Under the pieces are notes generated by a model that worked only from the letters and a program-made list of their open reading frames with translations, searched no databases and was not told the DNA's origin. From the NCBI GenBank assembly GCA_004298605.1, contig SCPW01000204.1, positions 1 through 7,463 of the forward strand: a stretch of 7,463 bases of DNA, given 5' to 3'. The first letter of the stretch is position 1. The number at the start of each line of letters is the position of its first letter. This document shows positions 1-7,169 of this stretch, in pieces. Origin of the DNA: Gallionella sp. GTDB taxonomy: Bacteria; Pseudomonadota; Gammaproteobacteria; Burkholderiales; Gallionellaceae. Both the position numbers and the translations under genes were made by a program.

Positions 1-927
1 CGCCTTGTCGCCGTCAAAACAGAATACGATGTGCTCAGCGAGGCGCAATAATTTTTGCACGTGATACGGCGTAGTCGCCGTGCCTAATGTCGCAACGGCA
101 TATTCCACGCCGTGTTGCGCCAGCGCCACCACATCCATGTAACCTTCCACCACCAGCACTTGCCGCCCGGCGCGGATGGCTTTTTGCGCTTGGAACAACC
201 CGTATAGTTCGCGGCCTTTTTCAAACAGCGGCGTTTCCGGCGAGTTGAGATATTTGGGCTCGCCCTTATCCAGCACGCGCCCGCCAAAACCGATAACCTG
301 CCCGCGCACATTGATGATGGGGAACATGATGCGGTCGCGGAAGCGGTCATAGCGTTTGCCTTCTTCAACGCTGATCACCAATCCGGTTTCGGCCAGCGCC
401 GCATCCTGATAATCGGGGAACGCGGCGGCGAGATTTTGCCAGCCATCCGGCGAGTAGCCAATGCCGAATTTTGCGGCGATTTCTCCGCTCAGCCCGCGCT
501 GCTTGAGATAATCAATCGCGCGCTGGGACAGTTTGAGTTGCTCGCGGTAATAGCGCGTGGCGGTTTGCATCACCTCATACAGATCCGGCGCAATTTTTTG
601 CCCGGTTTTCTGATGGGCTTCGCTTGCGGCAGGGCGCTCGTGAGGCACTTTCAGGCCAATGCCGCGCGCCAGCTCTTCGATCGCTTCGACATAGCCGAGC
701 CCGGCATGTTCCATGACAAAACCGATTGCCGTGCCGTGCGCGCCGCAACCGAAGCAATGATAAAACTGCTTGGTCTGGCTGACGGTGAATGAAGGGGATT
801 TTTCGTTGTGGAACGGGCAGCAGGCGACGAAATTTGCACCGGCTTTTTTGAGCGGTACATACCGCTCCACCACGTCCACAATGTCGAGACGATTGAGCAG
901 GTCTTGAATGAAGCTTTTTGGAATCAA
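1..927 (-). CDS. dnaG: DNA primase DnaG, 5' part (309 codons, cut by left edge)
   Basis: DnaG makes the RNA primers for chromosome replication, working with the replicative helicase. The reading frame is open from 927 to base 1. Residues 37-61 form the CHC2 zinc ribbon (C37-P-F-H40, then C58-F-G-C61). The catalytic TOPRIM region follows, with EGYMDV starting at about residue 261, and the window ends in the metal-binding DGD at about 305-307. These positions match those of well-studied primases, so the frame is intact. The start is TTG at 925-927, giving an N-terminus (M)IPKSFIQDLL like that of other betaproteobacterial primases. No ATG or GTG is available, because an in-frame stop lies at 943-945. 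An AGAGG element sits about 11 bases upstream of the TTG. It is the third gene after rpsU and yqeY, 57 bases behind yqeY. The helicase-binding C-terminal domain lies outside the window. Confidence 0.96.
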   Translation of the reverse strand, partial: MIPKSFIQDLLNRLDIVDVVERYVPLKKAGANFVACCPFHNEKSPSFTVSQTKQFYHCFGCGAHGTAIGFVMEHAGLGYVEAIEELARGIGLKVPHERPAASEAHQKTGQKIAPDLYEVMQTATRYYREQLKLSQRAIDYLKQRGLSGEIAAKFGIGYSPDGWQNLAAAFPDYQDAALAETGLVISVEEGKRYDRFRDRIMFPIINVRGQVIGFGGRVLDKGEPKYLNSPETPLFEKGRELYGLFQAQKAIRAGRQVLVVEGYMDVVALAQHGVEYAVATLGTATTPYHVQKLLRLAEHIVFCFDGDKA

Positions 928-984
928 GCCAACACCGCCTCTTCATCGCACCCGGCAATAAACCGGGGAATGGTTAACTGGGTA

Positions 985-1431
985 TTACTTGGAGAGTTGC
1001 GCTTTAATCAATGCGGAAACTTTGCCCATATCGGCACGTCCGGCCAGCCTGGATTTGAGCATGCCCATCACTTTGCCCATGTCTTGCGGGCCAGCGGCGC
1101 CGGTCGCGGCTACCGCTTCGACAACGGCTGCGTTGATTTCGGCTTCGCTGAGTTGTTGCGGCATGTAGGTTGCCAGCACGCTCATTTCAAATTTTTCAAC
1201 ATCCGCCAAATCCTGGCGGCCTGCCGCTTCGTATTGGCTGATGGAATCGCGCCGCTGCTTGTTCATTTTTTCGATGATGGCAACCACATCCGTATCAGAC
1301 AACTCGATGCGCTCGTCGACCTCGCGCTGCTTGATGGCGGCGAGCAATAGGCGAATCGCCCCGAGGCGCGCTGTATCCTTGGCGCGCATCGCGGTTTTCA
1401 TGTCTTCAGTGATTTGCTGCTTGAGGCTCAT
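985..1431 (-). CDS. yqeY: GatB/YqeY family protein
   Basis: This 148-residue protein is a full-length YqeY. The family is a small, almost entirely helical protein similar to the tail domain of the GatB subunit of Asp/Glu-tRNA amidotransferase, and is thought to bind tRNA, although its cellular role is not settled. Visible family marks are the start MSLKQQITEDMKTAMRAKD, the segment RLGAIRLLLAAIKQREVD, the SQYEAAGRQDL stretch in the middle, YMPQQLSEAEI, and the C-terminal DMGKVMGMLK and ADMGKVSALIK motifs. It lies between rpsU (53 bases upstream) and dnaG (57 bases downstream) on the same strand, so it is very likely co-transcribed with them. No good Shine-Dalgarno sequence is visible before the ATG at 1431. 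Enteric bacteria lack this gene at the same place; its presence between rpsU and dnaG is common in other proteobacteria. Confidence 0.93.
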   Translation of the reverse strand: MSLKQQITEDMKTAMRAKDTARLGAIRLLLAAIKQREVDERIELSDTDVVAIIEKMNKQRRDSISQYEAAGRQDLADVEKFEMSVLATYMPQQLSEAEINAAVVEAVAATGAAGPQDMGKVMGMLKSRLAGRADMGKVSALIKAQLSK

Positions 1432-1484
1432 ATTGGAAACAACCGCTGCGCCCGGTGTGGATGCGGCAGGTCAGTAAGCCAGGA

Positions 1485-1697
1485 TCAATAAAGCTTGGGG
1501 GGAAGAGTTTGGTTGCGCAGATGCTTGTAATGGCGCTTCACGGCTGCCGCCAGCTTGCGCTTACGTTCTGCGGTGGGCTTTTCATAAAATTCGCGGGCGC
1601 GCAAATCGGTCAGCAGACCAGTCTTTTCCACGGAACGCTTGAAACGGCGCATCGCAACTTCAAACGGCTCATTCTCTTTAACACGTACAGTTGTCAT
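1485..1697 (-). CDS. rpsU: 30S ribosomal protein S21
   Basis: S21 is a small, very basic protein of the 30S subunit that sits near the anti-Shine-Dalgarno end of 16S rRNA and helps initiation of translation. The 70-residue product ([19 protein letters not shown] at the start, [11 protein letters not shown] at the end) is typical in length and sequence, including the [10 protein letters not shown] segment and the Arg/Lys-rich second half. An upstream in-frame ATG at 1718 would add seven residues (MVKGSLF). It is rejected because the family starts at MTTV and an AAGG element lies about 10 bases before the ATG at 1697. The gene is first in the rpsU-yqeY-dnaG operon and has its own promoter upstream. 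Confidence 0.97.
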   Translation of the reverse strand: MTTVRVKENEPFEVAMRRFKRSVEKTGLLTDLRAREFYEKPTAERKRKLAAAVKRHYKHLRNQTLPPKLY

Positions 1698-1733
1698 GAA
1701 CAAACTACCTTTTACCAAAAAATTGAGGGCGCG

Positions 1734-1762
1734 ATTCTAGCAAAACCACTCGTCCGCCACAA
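1734..1762 (-). promoter_or_regulatory. Sigma70-type promoter of the rpsU-yqeY-dnaG operon
   Basis: On the minus strand TTGTGG (1757-1762) and TAGAAT (1734-1739) are separated by 17 bases, and the -10 is preceded by TGC, making it an extended -10. Transcription would start near 1727, about 30 bases before the rpsU ATG. It lies in the 72-base gap after the tyrS stop, where no terminator is visible, so tyrS readthrough into rpsU is also possible. The -35 is only half consensus. The call rests on sequence match and position. Confidence 0.6.
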
Positions 1763-1769
1763 CCGGAAT

Positions 1770-2999
1770 TTAATTAACCGTTATTCGTGCGAATTTACGC
1801 TTGCCGACCTGCGCTACGACCACCTTGCCGGCCTCGACCACAGCGGATTTATCATTGACGCGCTCGCCGTCCAGTTTGACCGCGCCTTGCTGAATCATGC
1901 GTATCGCTTCGGAGGTGCTCTCCACCAGCCCGGCCTGCTTGAGCAGTTGCGGCACGGCAATCGCATTGCCCGGCGCAGACACATTGATCTCGGGCATGTC
2001 ATCGGGCAATACGCCCTGGCGGAAACGCGCTTCGAATTCCGCCAAAGCCGCTTCGGCGGCCTGCCGCGAATGAAAGCGCGCCACGATTTCCTGCGCCAGC
2101 AATACTTTGATGTCGCGCGGATTGCGGCCCGCGTCCACTTCCGCGCGCCAGCCAGCGATTTCGCCGATGCTGCGGAACGACAGCAATTCCAGATACCGCC
2201 ACATCAGCGTATCGGAAACCGACATCAGCTTGCCGAACATATCCTGCGGCGTATCGGTGATGCCGACATAGTTGCCCAGCGATTTGGACATTTTGTTGAT
2301 GCCGTCCAGACCCTCCAGCAGTGGCATGGTGAGCACGCACTGTGCCGGTTGCCCGTAGTGTTTCTGTAACTCTCGACCCATCAGAAGGTTGAATTTCTGA
2401 TCCGTGCCACCCAGTTCAATGTCCGCCTTGAGCGCCACCGAGTCATAGCCCTGCACCAGCGGGTAGATGAATTCATGGATGGCAATCGGCTGGTTGTTCT
2501 TATAACGTTTGGAAAAATCGTCGCGTTCCAGCATCTGCGCAACGGTGTGGGTGGCCGCCAATTTAATCAGATCCACCGCGTTGAATTTATCCATCCAGGC
2601 CGAGTTGAACACGATCTCGGTTTTCCCCCGGTCGAGCACTTTGAATACTTGCGCGCTGTACGACTCGGCATTCGCCAACACCTGTTCGCGCGACAGCGGT
2701 GGGCGCGTCGTATTTTTCCCGCTGGGGTCGCCGATCATGCCGGTGAAGTCGCCGATCAAAAACAGCGCGTGGTGGCCGAGGTCTTGCAGTTGGCGCATTT
2801 TGTTGAGCAGCACGGTATGCCCGAGGTGCAAATCCGGCGCGGTCGGGTCAAATCCCGCCTTGACGCGCAGCGGGCGGCCCAGCGCGAGCTTGTGTTTCAG
2901 TTCATCTTCAAGCAGCAACTCATGGGCGCCCCGCTTAATTTGCGCCAGCGCGTCGGGGTGTGTCGTTTCAGGGTATGTCATTTCGGTCGTATTCATCAT
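1770..2999 (-). CDS. tyrS: Tyrosyl-tRNA synthetase
   Basis: TyrS is a class I aminoacyl-tRNA synthetase that activates tyrosine with ATP and loads it onto tRNA-Tyr. Counting from the ATG at 2981 (403 residues), the HIGH signature is HLGH at 52-55 and KMSKS is at 230-234. The tyrosine pocket segments YPLVQGYDS (173-181) and GGTDQKFN (191-198) are present. An S4-like RNA-binding domain fills about 341-400, with [27 protein letters not shown] and the absence of a long extra domain fit the TyrRS subgroup common in proteobacteria. ATGs at 2999, 2996 and 2981 are all possible starts and none has a clear Shine-Dalgarno sequence. I give the longest of the three; 2981 ([10 protein letters not shown]) is nearly as likely. 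The frame stays open to 3152, but that extension is Cys/Ser-rich, unlike the family, and runs through the divergent promoter region. The gene is divergent from the M23 peptidase and precedes rpsU. Confidence 0.97.
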   Translation of the reverse strand: MMNTTEMTYPETTHPDALAQIKRGAHELLLEDELKHKLALGRPLRVKAGFDPTAPDLHLGHTVLLNKMRQLQDLGHHALFLIGDFTGMIGDPSGKNTTRPPLSREQVLANAESYSAQVFKVLDRGKTEIVFNSAWMDKFNAVDLIKLAATHTVAQMLERDDFSKRYKNNQPIAIHEFIYPLVQGYDSVALKADIELGGTDQKFNLLMGRELQKHYGQPAQCVLTMPLLEGLDGINKMSKSLGNYVGITDTPQDMFGKLMSVSDTLMWRYLELLSFRSIGEIAGWRAEVDAGRNPRDIKVLLAQEIVARFHSRQAAEAALAEFEARFRQGVLPDDMPEINVSAPGNAIAVPQLLKQAGLVESTSEAIRMIQQGAVKLDGERVNDKSAVVEAGKVVVAQVGKRKFARITVN

Positions 3000-3010
3000 C
3001 TGATTCAAGT

Positions 3011-3047
3011 ACGGGGAAGGTAAAATGCCACTCGCCCCCGTTTTTTT
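3011..3047 (+). terminator. Possible hairpin with T-tract in the tyrS/peptidase divergent region
   Basis: ACGGGG (3011-3016) can pair with CCCCGT (3036-3041), and on the plus strand the second arm runs directly into seven T residues (3041-3047). The loop is long at 19 bases, which weakens it. Read on the plus strand it looks like an intrinsic terminator that would stop antisense or stray transcription coming out of tyrS before the peptidase promoter. Read on the minus strand it would be a hairpin in the tyrS leader just before the start codons. Neither use is proven. Confidence 0.25.
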
Positions 3048-3082
3048 ATTTACTTTTTTGCCAGTCGCGCATCGGTTCGATT

Positions 3083-3110
3083 TTGAAGGGCAGCCGCTTT
3101 CTGATAAAGT
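3083..3110 (+). promoter_or_regulatory. Candidate sigma70 promoter of the M23 peptidase-anmK unit
   Basis: TTGAAG (3083-3088) and TAAAGT (3105-3110) are separated by 16 bases; each matches four of six consensus positions. Transcription would begin near 3117, about 45 bases before the peptidase ATG. It is the best match I could find in the divergent region, but a moderate one. Confidence 0.4.
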
Positions 3111-3161
3111 ACTCTCCCAATCGAAAACGCAACATGTTCCCGGCAACCCCAAGAGGCGCGA

Positions 3162-4484
3162 ATGTTACCCCAAAACCGGCTCGGCCAAAAACATAAAACA
3201 CCGGATGCCAAAGCCAGGCTGCGCTGGTTTGTCGCTCTGTCTACCCTGCCGCTGCTGGGTGTGGTCACCGCCTTCGGCCTGGTGCCGCAAAGCGGCCTCG
3301 GATTGACCTCGGCCCAGATTGCCATCGAAGAAATCGCCTTGCCCGAGATAATCACATCCGCCCCCCCGGCACCAACCGTCGGCAGCTTCTGGCGCAACGA
3401 GCGCGTGCAGCGCGGCGATACTGTCGCCGAACTCTTGCGCCGCCTGAACGTCGAAGATGCCGCGGCCAGCACTTATCTGCGCGGTGCCGCCGAAGCCGAA
3501 TCTTTCCGCAAACTGGCGGCCGGCAAGGAAGTGCAAGCCGAGACTAATGCTGCTGGCGGGCTCATCGCACTGCGCTATCTTGGCGGAAACGGCGCGCAAA
3601 TAGTGATTTCAAAACAAGGTGATGGTTTCAATACACGCATCCAGCCCGCACAACTCGAAAAACGCCTGTTCGTGCGCACCGGCGAAATCAAAACCAGCCT
3701 GTATGCGGCAACCGACGCAGCCGGGATGCCGGAAACCGCAGCCAATCAACTGACCGAGATTTTTAGCGGCGACATCGACTTCCACCATGATTTGCGCAAA
3801 GGCGACAAATTTACCGTGGTGTATGAAATGACTTATAGCAACGGAGCATTGGTGCAAGCCGGTCGCATTCAGGCAGCCGAATTCATCAATCGTGGCCAGG
3901 CTTACCGCGCGGTATATTTCCAGGCCAATGCGCAGCATGGTGACTATTACACACCGGAAGGCAAGAGCGTGCGCAAAGCATTCCTGCGTTCGCCAATCGA
4001 ATTTTCGCGCGTGAGTTCCGGCTTCACCAACTCGCGTTTTCACCCGGTGTTGAACACATGGCGCGCCCATAAAGGTGTGGACTTTGCCGCTCCGACCGGC
4101 ACCAAAGTCAAAGTGACATCCGACGGCGTCGTGTCTTCGATCGGCAAGCAAAATGGCTACGGCAACGTCGTCATGGTCAATCACCAAGGCCGTTTCAGCA
4201 CCGTTTATGGGCATCTGTCGCGTTACGCCAAGGGCCTGCATCAAGGGCAGCGCGTGGCGCAGGGCGACGTGATCGGCTATGTCGGTATGACCGGTTTGGC
4301 CACCGGGCCGCACCTGCACTATGAGTTCAAAATCGACGGGCAACAACGCGACCCGCTACGTGTCGCACTGCCCAATGCACAACCGGTTGGCGCCGCCGAT
4401 AAAGTTGCGTTCCAATCGCTTGCCGACAACTTTGTGGCTCGCTTGAACCTGTTGCGCAACACCAATCTCGCCAAGCTCGACTAA
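3162..4484 (+). CDS. M23 family peptidoglycan DD-metalloendopeptidase (MepM/YebA-like), membrane-anchored
   Basis: This 440-residue protein should cut peptide cross-links in peptidoglycan in the periplasm, as MepM-type endopeptidases do during wall growth. The order is: a basic cytoplasmic start; a hydrophobic anchor at about 22-41 ([20 protein letters not shown]) without an evident signal peptidase site; a LysM/OapA-like segment at about 80-97 ([18 protein letters not shown]); a middle Csd3-like region at about 178-280 ([23 protein letters not shown]); and the LytM catalytic domain at about 285-400. The zinc ligands are visible as H303-x3-D307 (HKGVD) and H386 of HLHYEF (384-389), and H351 of YGHLS is the other conserved histidine, so the enzyme should be active. 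The start is supported by AAGAGG at 3151-3156, 5 bases before the ATG. anmK follows after 7 bases, so they form an operon. The exact cleaved bond cannot be read from sequence. Confidence 0.93.
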   Translation: MLPQNRLGQKHKTPDAKARLRWFVALSTLPLLGVVTAFGLVPQSGLGLTSAQIAIEEIALPEIITSAPPAPTVGSFWRNERVQRGDTVAELLRRLNVEDAAASTYLRGAAEAESFRKLAAGKEVQAETNAAGGLIALRYLGGNGAQIVISKQGDGFNTRIQPAQLEKRLFVRTGEIKTSLYAATDAAGMPETAANQLTEIFSGDIDFHHDLRKGDKFTVVYEMTYSNGALVQAGRIQAAEFINRGQAYRAVYFQANAQHGDYYTPEGKSVRKAFLRSPIEFSRVSSGFTNSRFHPVLNTWRAHKGVDFAAPTGTKVKVTSDGVVSSIGKQNGYGNVVMVNHQGRFSTVYGHLSRYAKGLHQGQRVAQGDVIGYVGMTGLATGPHLHYEFKIDGQQRDPLRVALPNAQPVGAADKVAFQSLADNFVARLNLLRNTNLAKLD

Positions 4485-4491
4485 TTGTCCG

Positions 4492-5592
4492 GTGCGGCAG
4501 CCTGAGCTATATATCGGGTTGATGTCGGGAACCAGCCTGGACGGCATCGATGCCGTCCTCGCCGATTTAAGCCAGGCACAACCCAAGCTGCTCGCCAGCC
4601 ATTACCTGCCTTTTGACGGCGCGCTGAAAGAAACCTTGCTGGCGTTGCATCAACCCGATCATAACGAACTGCATCAGGCGCAACTGGCCGGCAATCAACT
4701 GGCGCGCCTGTATGCCCGGAGCATCCCCCCGCTACTGGCGCAAGCCCGCGTTTCTGCGGATCGGGTAAGCGCCATCGGCTGCCACGGCCAGACCATCCGC
4801 CACTGCCCCGAACACGGCTACACCCTGCAAATCGGCAACGCCGCACTGCTCGCCGAATTGGCCGGTATCACGGTCGTCAGCGATTTCCGCAGCCGCGACA
4901 TTGCCGCCGGAGGGCAGGGCGCGCCGCTGGTTCCCGCTTTTCACGATCAAGTGCTGCGCCATCCCGACGCCCATCGCGTCATCGTCAATATCGGCGGCAT
5001 CAGCAATTTGACTGACTTGTCGCCAGATGCCGCTACAACAGGTTTTGACTGCGGCCCGGGCAACCTGTTGATGGACGCATGGTGCGCGCAACACATCGGC
5101 AAACCCTACGACGGCAACGGCGCGTGGGCGGCATCCGGCAAAGTGCTGCCCGCGTTGTTGGAACAGATGCTCAACGAGCCGTTCTTCACCCTTGCGCCAC
5201 CCAAAAGCACCGGGCGCGACCTGTTCAACATGGCGTGGCTACATGGCAAATTGCAAGGCGGCGAGCTGGCAGAAGATGTGCAGGCTACCCTGCTGGAACT
5301 GACTTGCCAAACCATCGCGCAAGCTATCCGGCAACACTGCGCTGGCGCAAAAGAAATTTATCTGTGCGGCGGCGGCGCGCATAACCAGACTTTGCGCGAC
5401 CGGCTCGCTTCCGCGCTTCCTGATTGCAGCGTGCTGACGACCAATGACCTCGGCGTGGATAGCGACTATCTTGAAGCTATCGCCTTCGCTTGGCTGGCAC
5501 AGCAAACCTTGCACGGCAAACCAGCCAACCTGCCGTTGGTCACCGGCGCAACACATTCGTGCATATTGGGCGCGGTTTACCGCAATTCGTAG
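4492..5592 (+). CDS. anmK: Anhydro-N-acetylmuramic acid kinase
   Basis: AnmK phosphorylates and hydrates 1,6-anhydro-MurNAc, released during peptidoglycan turnover, to MurNAc-6-phosphate, returning wall sugar to metabolism. It acts in the cytoplasm. The 366-residue product has the family's normal length and all its signatures: GLMSGTSLDGID (9-20) for nucleotide binding, CHGQTIRH (97-104), DFRSRDIAAGGQGAPLVPAFH (131-151), NIGGISNLT (166-174), FDCGPGN (185-191) with D186 at the place of the catalytic aspartate of the family, PKSTGRDLFNM (237-247) and CGGGAHN (292-298). The start is GTG at 4492-4494, 7 bases after the peptidase stop and with no Shine-Dalgarno sequence, which suggests translational coupling. 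No MurNAc-6-P etherase (murQ) gene is in the window. The TAG stop lies inside a palindromic repeat (5589-5616). Confidence 0.97.
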   Translation: MRQPELYIGLMSGTSLDGIDAVLADLSQAQPKLLASHYLPFDGALKETLLALHQPDHNELHQAQLAGNQLARLYARSIPPLLAQARVSADRVSAIGCHGQTIRHCPEHGYTLQIGNAALLAELAGITVVSDFRSRDIAAGGQGAPLVPAFHDQVLRHPDAHRVIVNIGGISNLTDLSPDAATTGFDCGPGNLLMDAWCAQHIGKPYDGNGAWAASGKVLPALLEQMLNEPFFTLAPPKSTGRDLFNMAWLHGKLQGGELAEDVQATLLELTCQTIAQAIRQHCAGAKEIYLCGGGAHNQTLRDRLASALPDCSVLTTNDLGVDSDYLEAIAFAWLAQQTLHGKPANLPLVTGATHSCILGAVYRNS

Positions 5593-5616
5593 GGGCGCGA
5601 TTCACCGCGCCCCTAC
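5589..5616. repeat. Perfect GC-rich palindrome overlapping the anmK stop codon
   Basis: GTAGGGGCGCG (5589-5599) and CGCGCCCCTAC (5606-5616) are perfect 11-base inverted repeats around a 6-base loop. No T-tract follows on the plus strand and none precedes it for the minus strand, so it is a dispersed-repeat-like palindrome more than a standard intrinsic terminator. It could still protect the anmK mRNA 3' end or slow polymerase. The anmK stop TAG (5590-5592) is inside the left arm. A related palindrome is at 7261-7284. Confidence 0.75.
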
Positions 5617-5653
5617 GGGCGATGACCGGGCAGAGAATGTCGGGGTGATGGCG

Positions 5654-5687
5654 CAAAAAGACAGGGGAGACCGAAGTCTCCCCTGTT
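5654..5687 (-). terminator. Rho-independent terminator of the cytochrome-porin gene
   Basis: ACAGGGGAGAC (5661-5671) and GTCTCCCCTGT (5676-5686) are perfect 11-base inverted repeats. On the minus strand the loop reads TTCG closed by C and G, the very stable C(UUCG)G tetraloop, and the stem is followed by CTTTTTGC (T-tract 5655-5659). The plus strand has no T-tract after the stem. It therefore ends transcripts of the gene whose stop is at 5789, leaving a 3' untranslated region of about 100 bases. Confidence 0.9.
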
Positions 5688-5712
5688 GGTGTTGTGCAGC
5701 CGTTGTTTGATG

Positions 5713-5777
5713 GATTACGTCCGCCGGTGGTGAGCCTCCTGAGGTGCCGAAGGGCGAACCATGAGGCCGCTAACCAT
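5713..5777. repeat. Possible degenerate dispersed intergenic repeat in the 3' untranslated region
   Basis: The stretch between the cytochrome-porin stop and its terminator contains GGTGAGCCTCCTGAGG and GAAGGGCGAACCATGAG (plus strand). This recalls the GAAGGGCGAACC / GGTGAGCC type intergenic repeats that occur widely in environmental proteobacterial genomes. On the minus strand GGT-tc-GCC and GGCACC can fold as a small bulged hairpin around CTTC. A 20-codon frame (MVSGLMVRPS...) crosses it on the minus strand but has no ribosome binding site. The match is from memory and partial. Confidence 0.3.
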
Positions 5778-5788
5778 TCTGCGCAGGC

Positions 5789-7093
5789 TTACCATGCGGC
5801 TTCCAGCATGAAGGTGGTCAAACGCTTTTGTGCGCCAGCCGCATTGCGGGAAGAGCCGCTGTACTGGCTGTGGTTCATGTGCAGCGCAACATTTTGGTAC
5901 AGGTCATACACCGCAGTCAGGGTGACTGCATTGTCACCGTTAACAGTAGCCAAACCACCATTTTTCGCGTTACGGTATGAAGCGCCGATGCTCAACACGT
6001 GCGGAACCACGCTGTAATCGGCGCCGATGGTGGTCGCTTTGCGGTCCGGGTTACATACAGCACCTACCGCACAAATATTTGCGGCTGTGTTGTACGCATT
6101 AGCTTTGCCTTGGCCAGCAGGGGCTTTAGCGTGCTGAGCATATACCCCCAGTTCCTTGCCGCCCACTTCCCCTTGCGCCTGGAAGTCGAAGAAGGTTTGT
6201 CTGGATTCAACTTCGGCTAGCGCCACGTTGGAATATGACGAACCACTCATTGATCCTGCACCAAACAGCATTGCCCAGTTGGCCACTGTTGGTGTGGCTG
6301 CAACACGAACGTAGTTGTTGCTGAGTTTTGTGGATGATATGGCCTGGCCATTACCGCCTGGCATGAACGATGGCGACCACTTGCTCAGGTTGATGAAGCC
6401 GAAGTCGTTTTGCGCTACGAAAGCGATACCGGTTGCCGCACCAGCGTCAGCGCCACGGTCGGCGTTGTACTGGACAGCGGAAATGGAATTGCGTTGTTCC
6501 GCCCAACGGTTGGAGCGCAATACGCCGCCGCTGGACAGCTCATAGCCGAATTGCACGCTGGCCGCATCGGTGGCGAACGGAATGACGCTCAGCTTGGCGG
6601 TGCCCATGTCGAATGCGAACGGGATTTTGAAGCTGGCCAGCAAACCGTTGCCGTTGGCGGCATTCGGGCCCGAGCCCAAGACATTGCCTTCGAACAGGAA
6701 TCCGATGTTTTCCGCCACGCGCCCGCCGAAGAACAGGCTGGTTTCATCGCCGAACTCCCATCGACCATTACCCAAGTTCGTAGCAGCAGTCGTGCCGCCG
6801 CCAGCAGCGCCGGTAGTGTTATCTTTCTGATAGCGAATTTTGAGCAGAAAGCTTGCATTCAGCGTGTCAGGAATAGACAAGTGATCGCCTTCCACCTTGC
6901 CTTGCGCGCCTATCATGGTATAGCCGGCAGCCTTGAAGGCGCGACCGAAACCATTCAGTACCGGAAAGTGTTGTGCGTGGCATGCGAAACAGGCCATGCC
7001 GGTCTGGCGCGCAAACGCGGGAATAGCAGAGGCTTCTGGGGCAAATGTGGCCGCTGCTAGCACGCCTGCCAGGGAGAGAGCGATTTTCTTCAT
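5789..7093 (-). CDS. cyc2: Cyc2-like outer-membrane fused cytochrome c-porin
   Basis: This 434-residue secreted protein carries one heme c site at the N-terminus and a long remainder with beta-barrel character. The signal peptide is MKKIALSLAGVLAAATFAPEASA, cleaved after residue 23. Next comes IPAFARQTGMACFACHAQHF with CFACH at 35-39, then PVLNGFGRAFKAAGYTM. Residues from about 75 to 434 alternate short amphipathic strands (FLLKIRYQ, SLFFGGRV, NIGFLFEGNVLG, VLSIGASYR, AVTLTAVYDLY) with Gly/Ser/Asn-rich loops, and the chain ends in Trp, as outer-membrane barrels usually do. This layout and the FARQTG-CxxCH context match Cyc2, the proposed outer-membrane Fe(II) oxidase of neutrophilic iron oxidisers. 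C341 and C347 lie in a predicted loop and could form a disulfide. AGGAGG at 7101-7106 is 7 bases from the ATG. No periplasmic cytochrome partner is nearby. Related porin-cytochromes exist outside iron oxidisers, so the substrate is inference. Confidence 0.72.
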   Translation of the reverse strand: MKKIALSLAGVLAAATFAPEASAIPAFARQTGMACFACHAQHFPVLNGFGRAFKAAGYTMIGAQGKVEGDHLSIPDTLNASFLLKIRYQKDNTTGAAGGGTTAATNLGNGRWEFGDETSLFFGGRVAENIGFLFEGNVLGSGPNAANGNGLLASFKIPFAFDMGTAKLSVIPFATDAASVQFGYELSSGGVLRSNRWAEQRNSISAVQYNADRGADAGAATGIAFVAQNDFGFINLSKWSPSFMPGGNGQAISSTKLSNNYVRVAATPTVANWAMLFGAGSMSGSSYSNVALAEVESRQTFFDFQAQGEVGGKELGVYAQHAKAPAGQGKANAYNTAANICAVGAVCNPDRKATTIGADYSVVPHVLSIGASYRNAKNGGLATVNGDNAVTLTAVYDLYQNVALHMNHSQYSGSSRNAAGAQKRLTTFMLEAAW

Positions 7094-7169
7094 TGAATTT
7101 CCTCCTGATTATTGAGATTAATATTCCAATCAACTCGTAGCCTTGAGCTTTTTTGGCCACCGGGGACGG

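Noticed and set aside
1455..2369. 304-residue open frame on the plus strand opposite tyrS and rpsU
   Set aside because: It is antisense to two certain genes, its composition is that of a reversed coding strand, and it resembles no family.
1770..3152. A 460-residue version of TyrS starting at 3152
   Set aside because: The added 51 residues are Cys/Ser-rich, have no likeness to TyrS, and cover the divergent promoter region. Starts at 2981-2999 give the normal family length.
3609..4346. 245-residue open frame on the minus strand opposite the M23 peptidase
   Set aside because: Shadow of the peptidase gene; no start signal and no recognisable domain.
5708..5770. 20-codon minus-strand frame (MVSGLMVRPS...) after the cytochrome-porin
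   Set aside because: No ribosome binding site, no similarity, and it overlaps a repeat-like sequence; a chance frame is more likely.
6410..7060. 216-residue open frame on the plus strand opposite the cytochrome-porin
   Set aside because: Antisense shadow; the minus-strand gene has signal peptide, heme motif, ribosome binding site, promoter and terminator.
7108..7126. Possible Fur-like box in the leader of the cytochrome-porin gene
   Set aside because: Only about 11 of 19 positions agree with the Fur consensus in an AT-rich stretch, and it lies downstream of the predicted promoter; chance agreement is likely.
7107..7163. Riboswitch (GEMM or similar) in the cytochrome-porin leader
   Set aside because: The leader lacks the conserved cores I know for these classes and is too short for a two-hairpin aptamer with expression platform.
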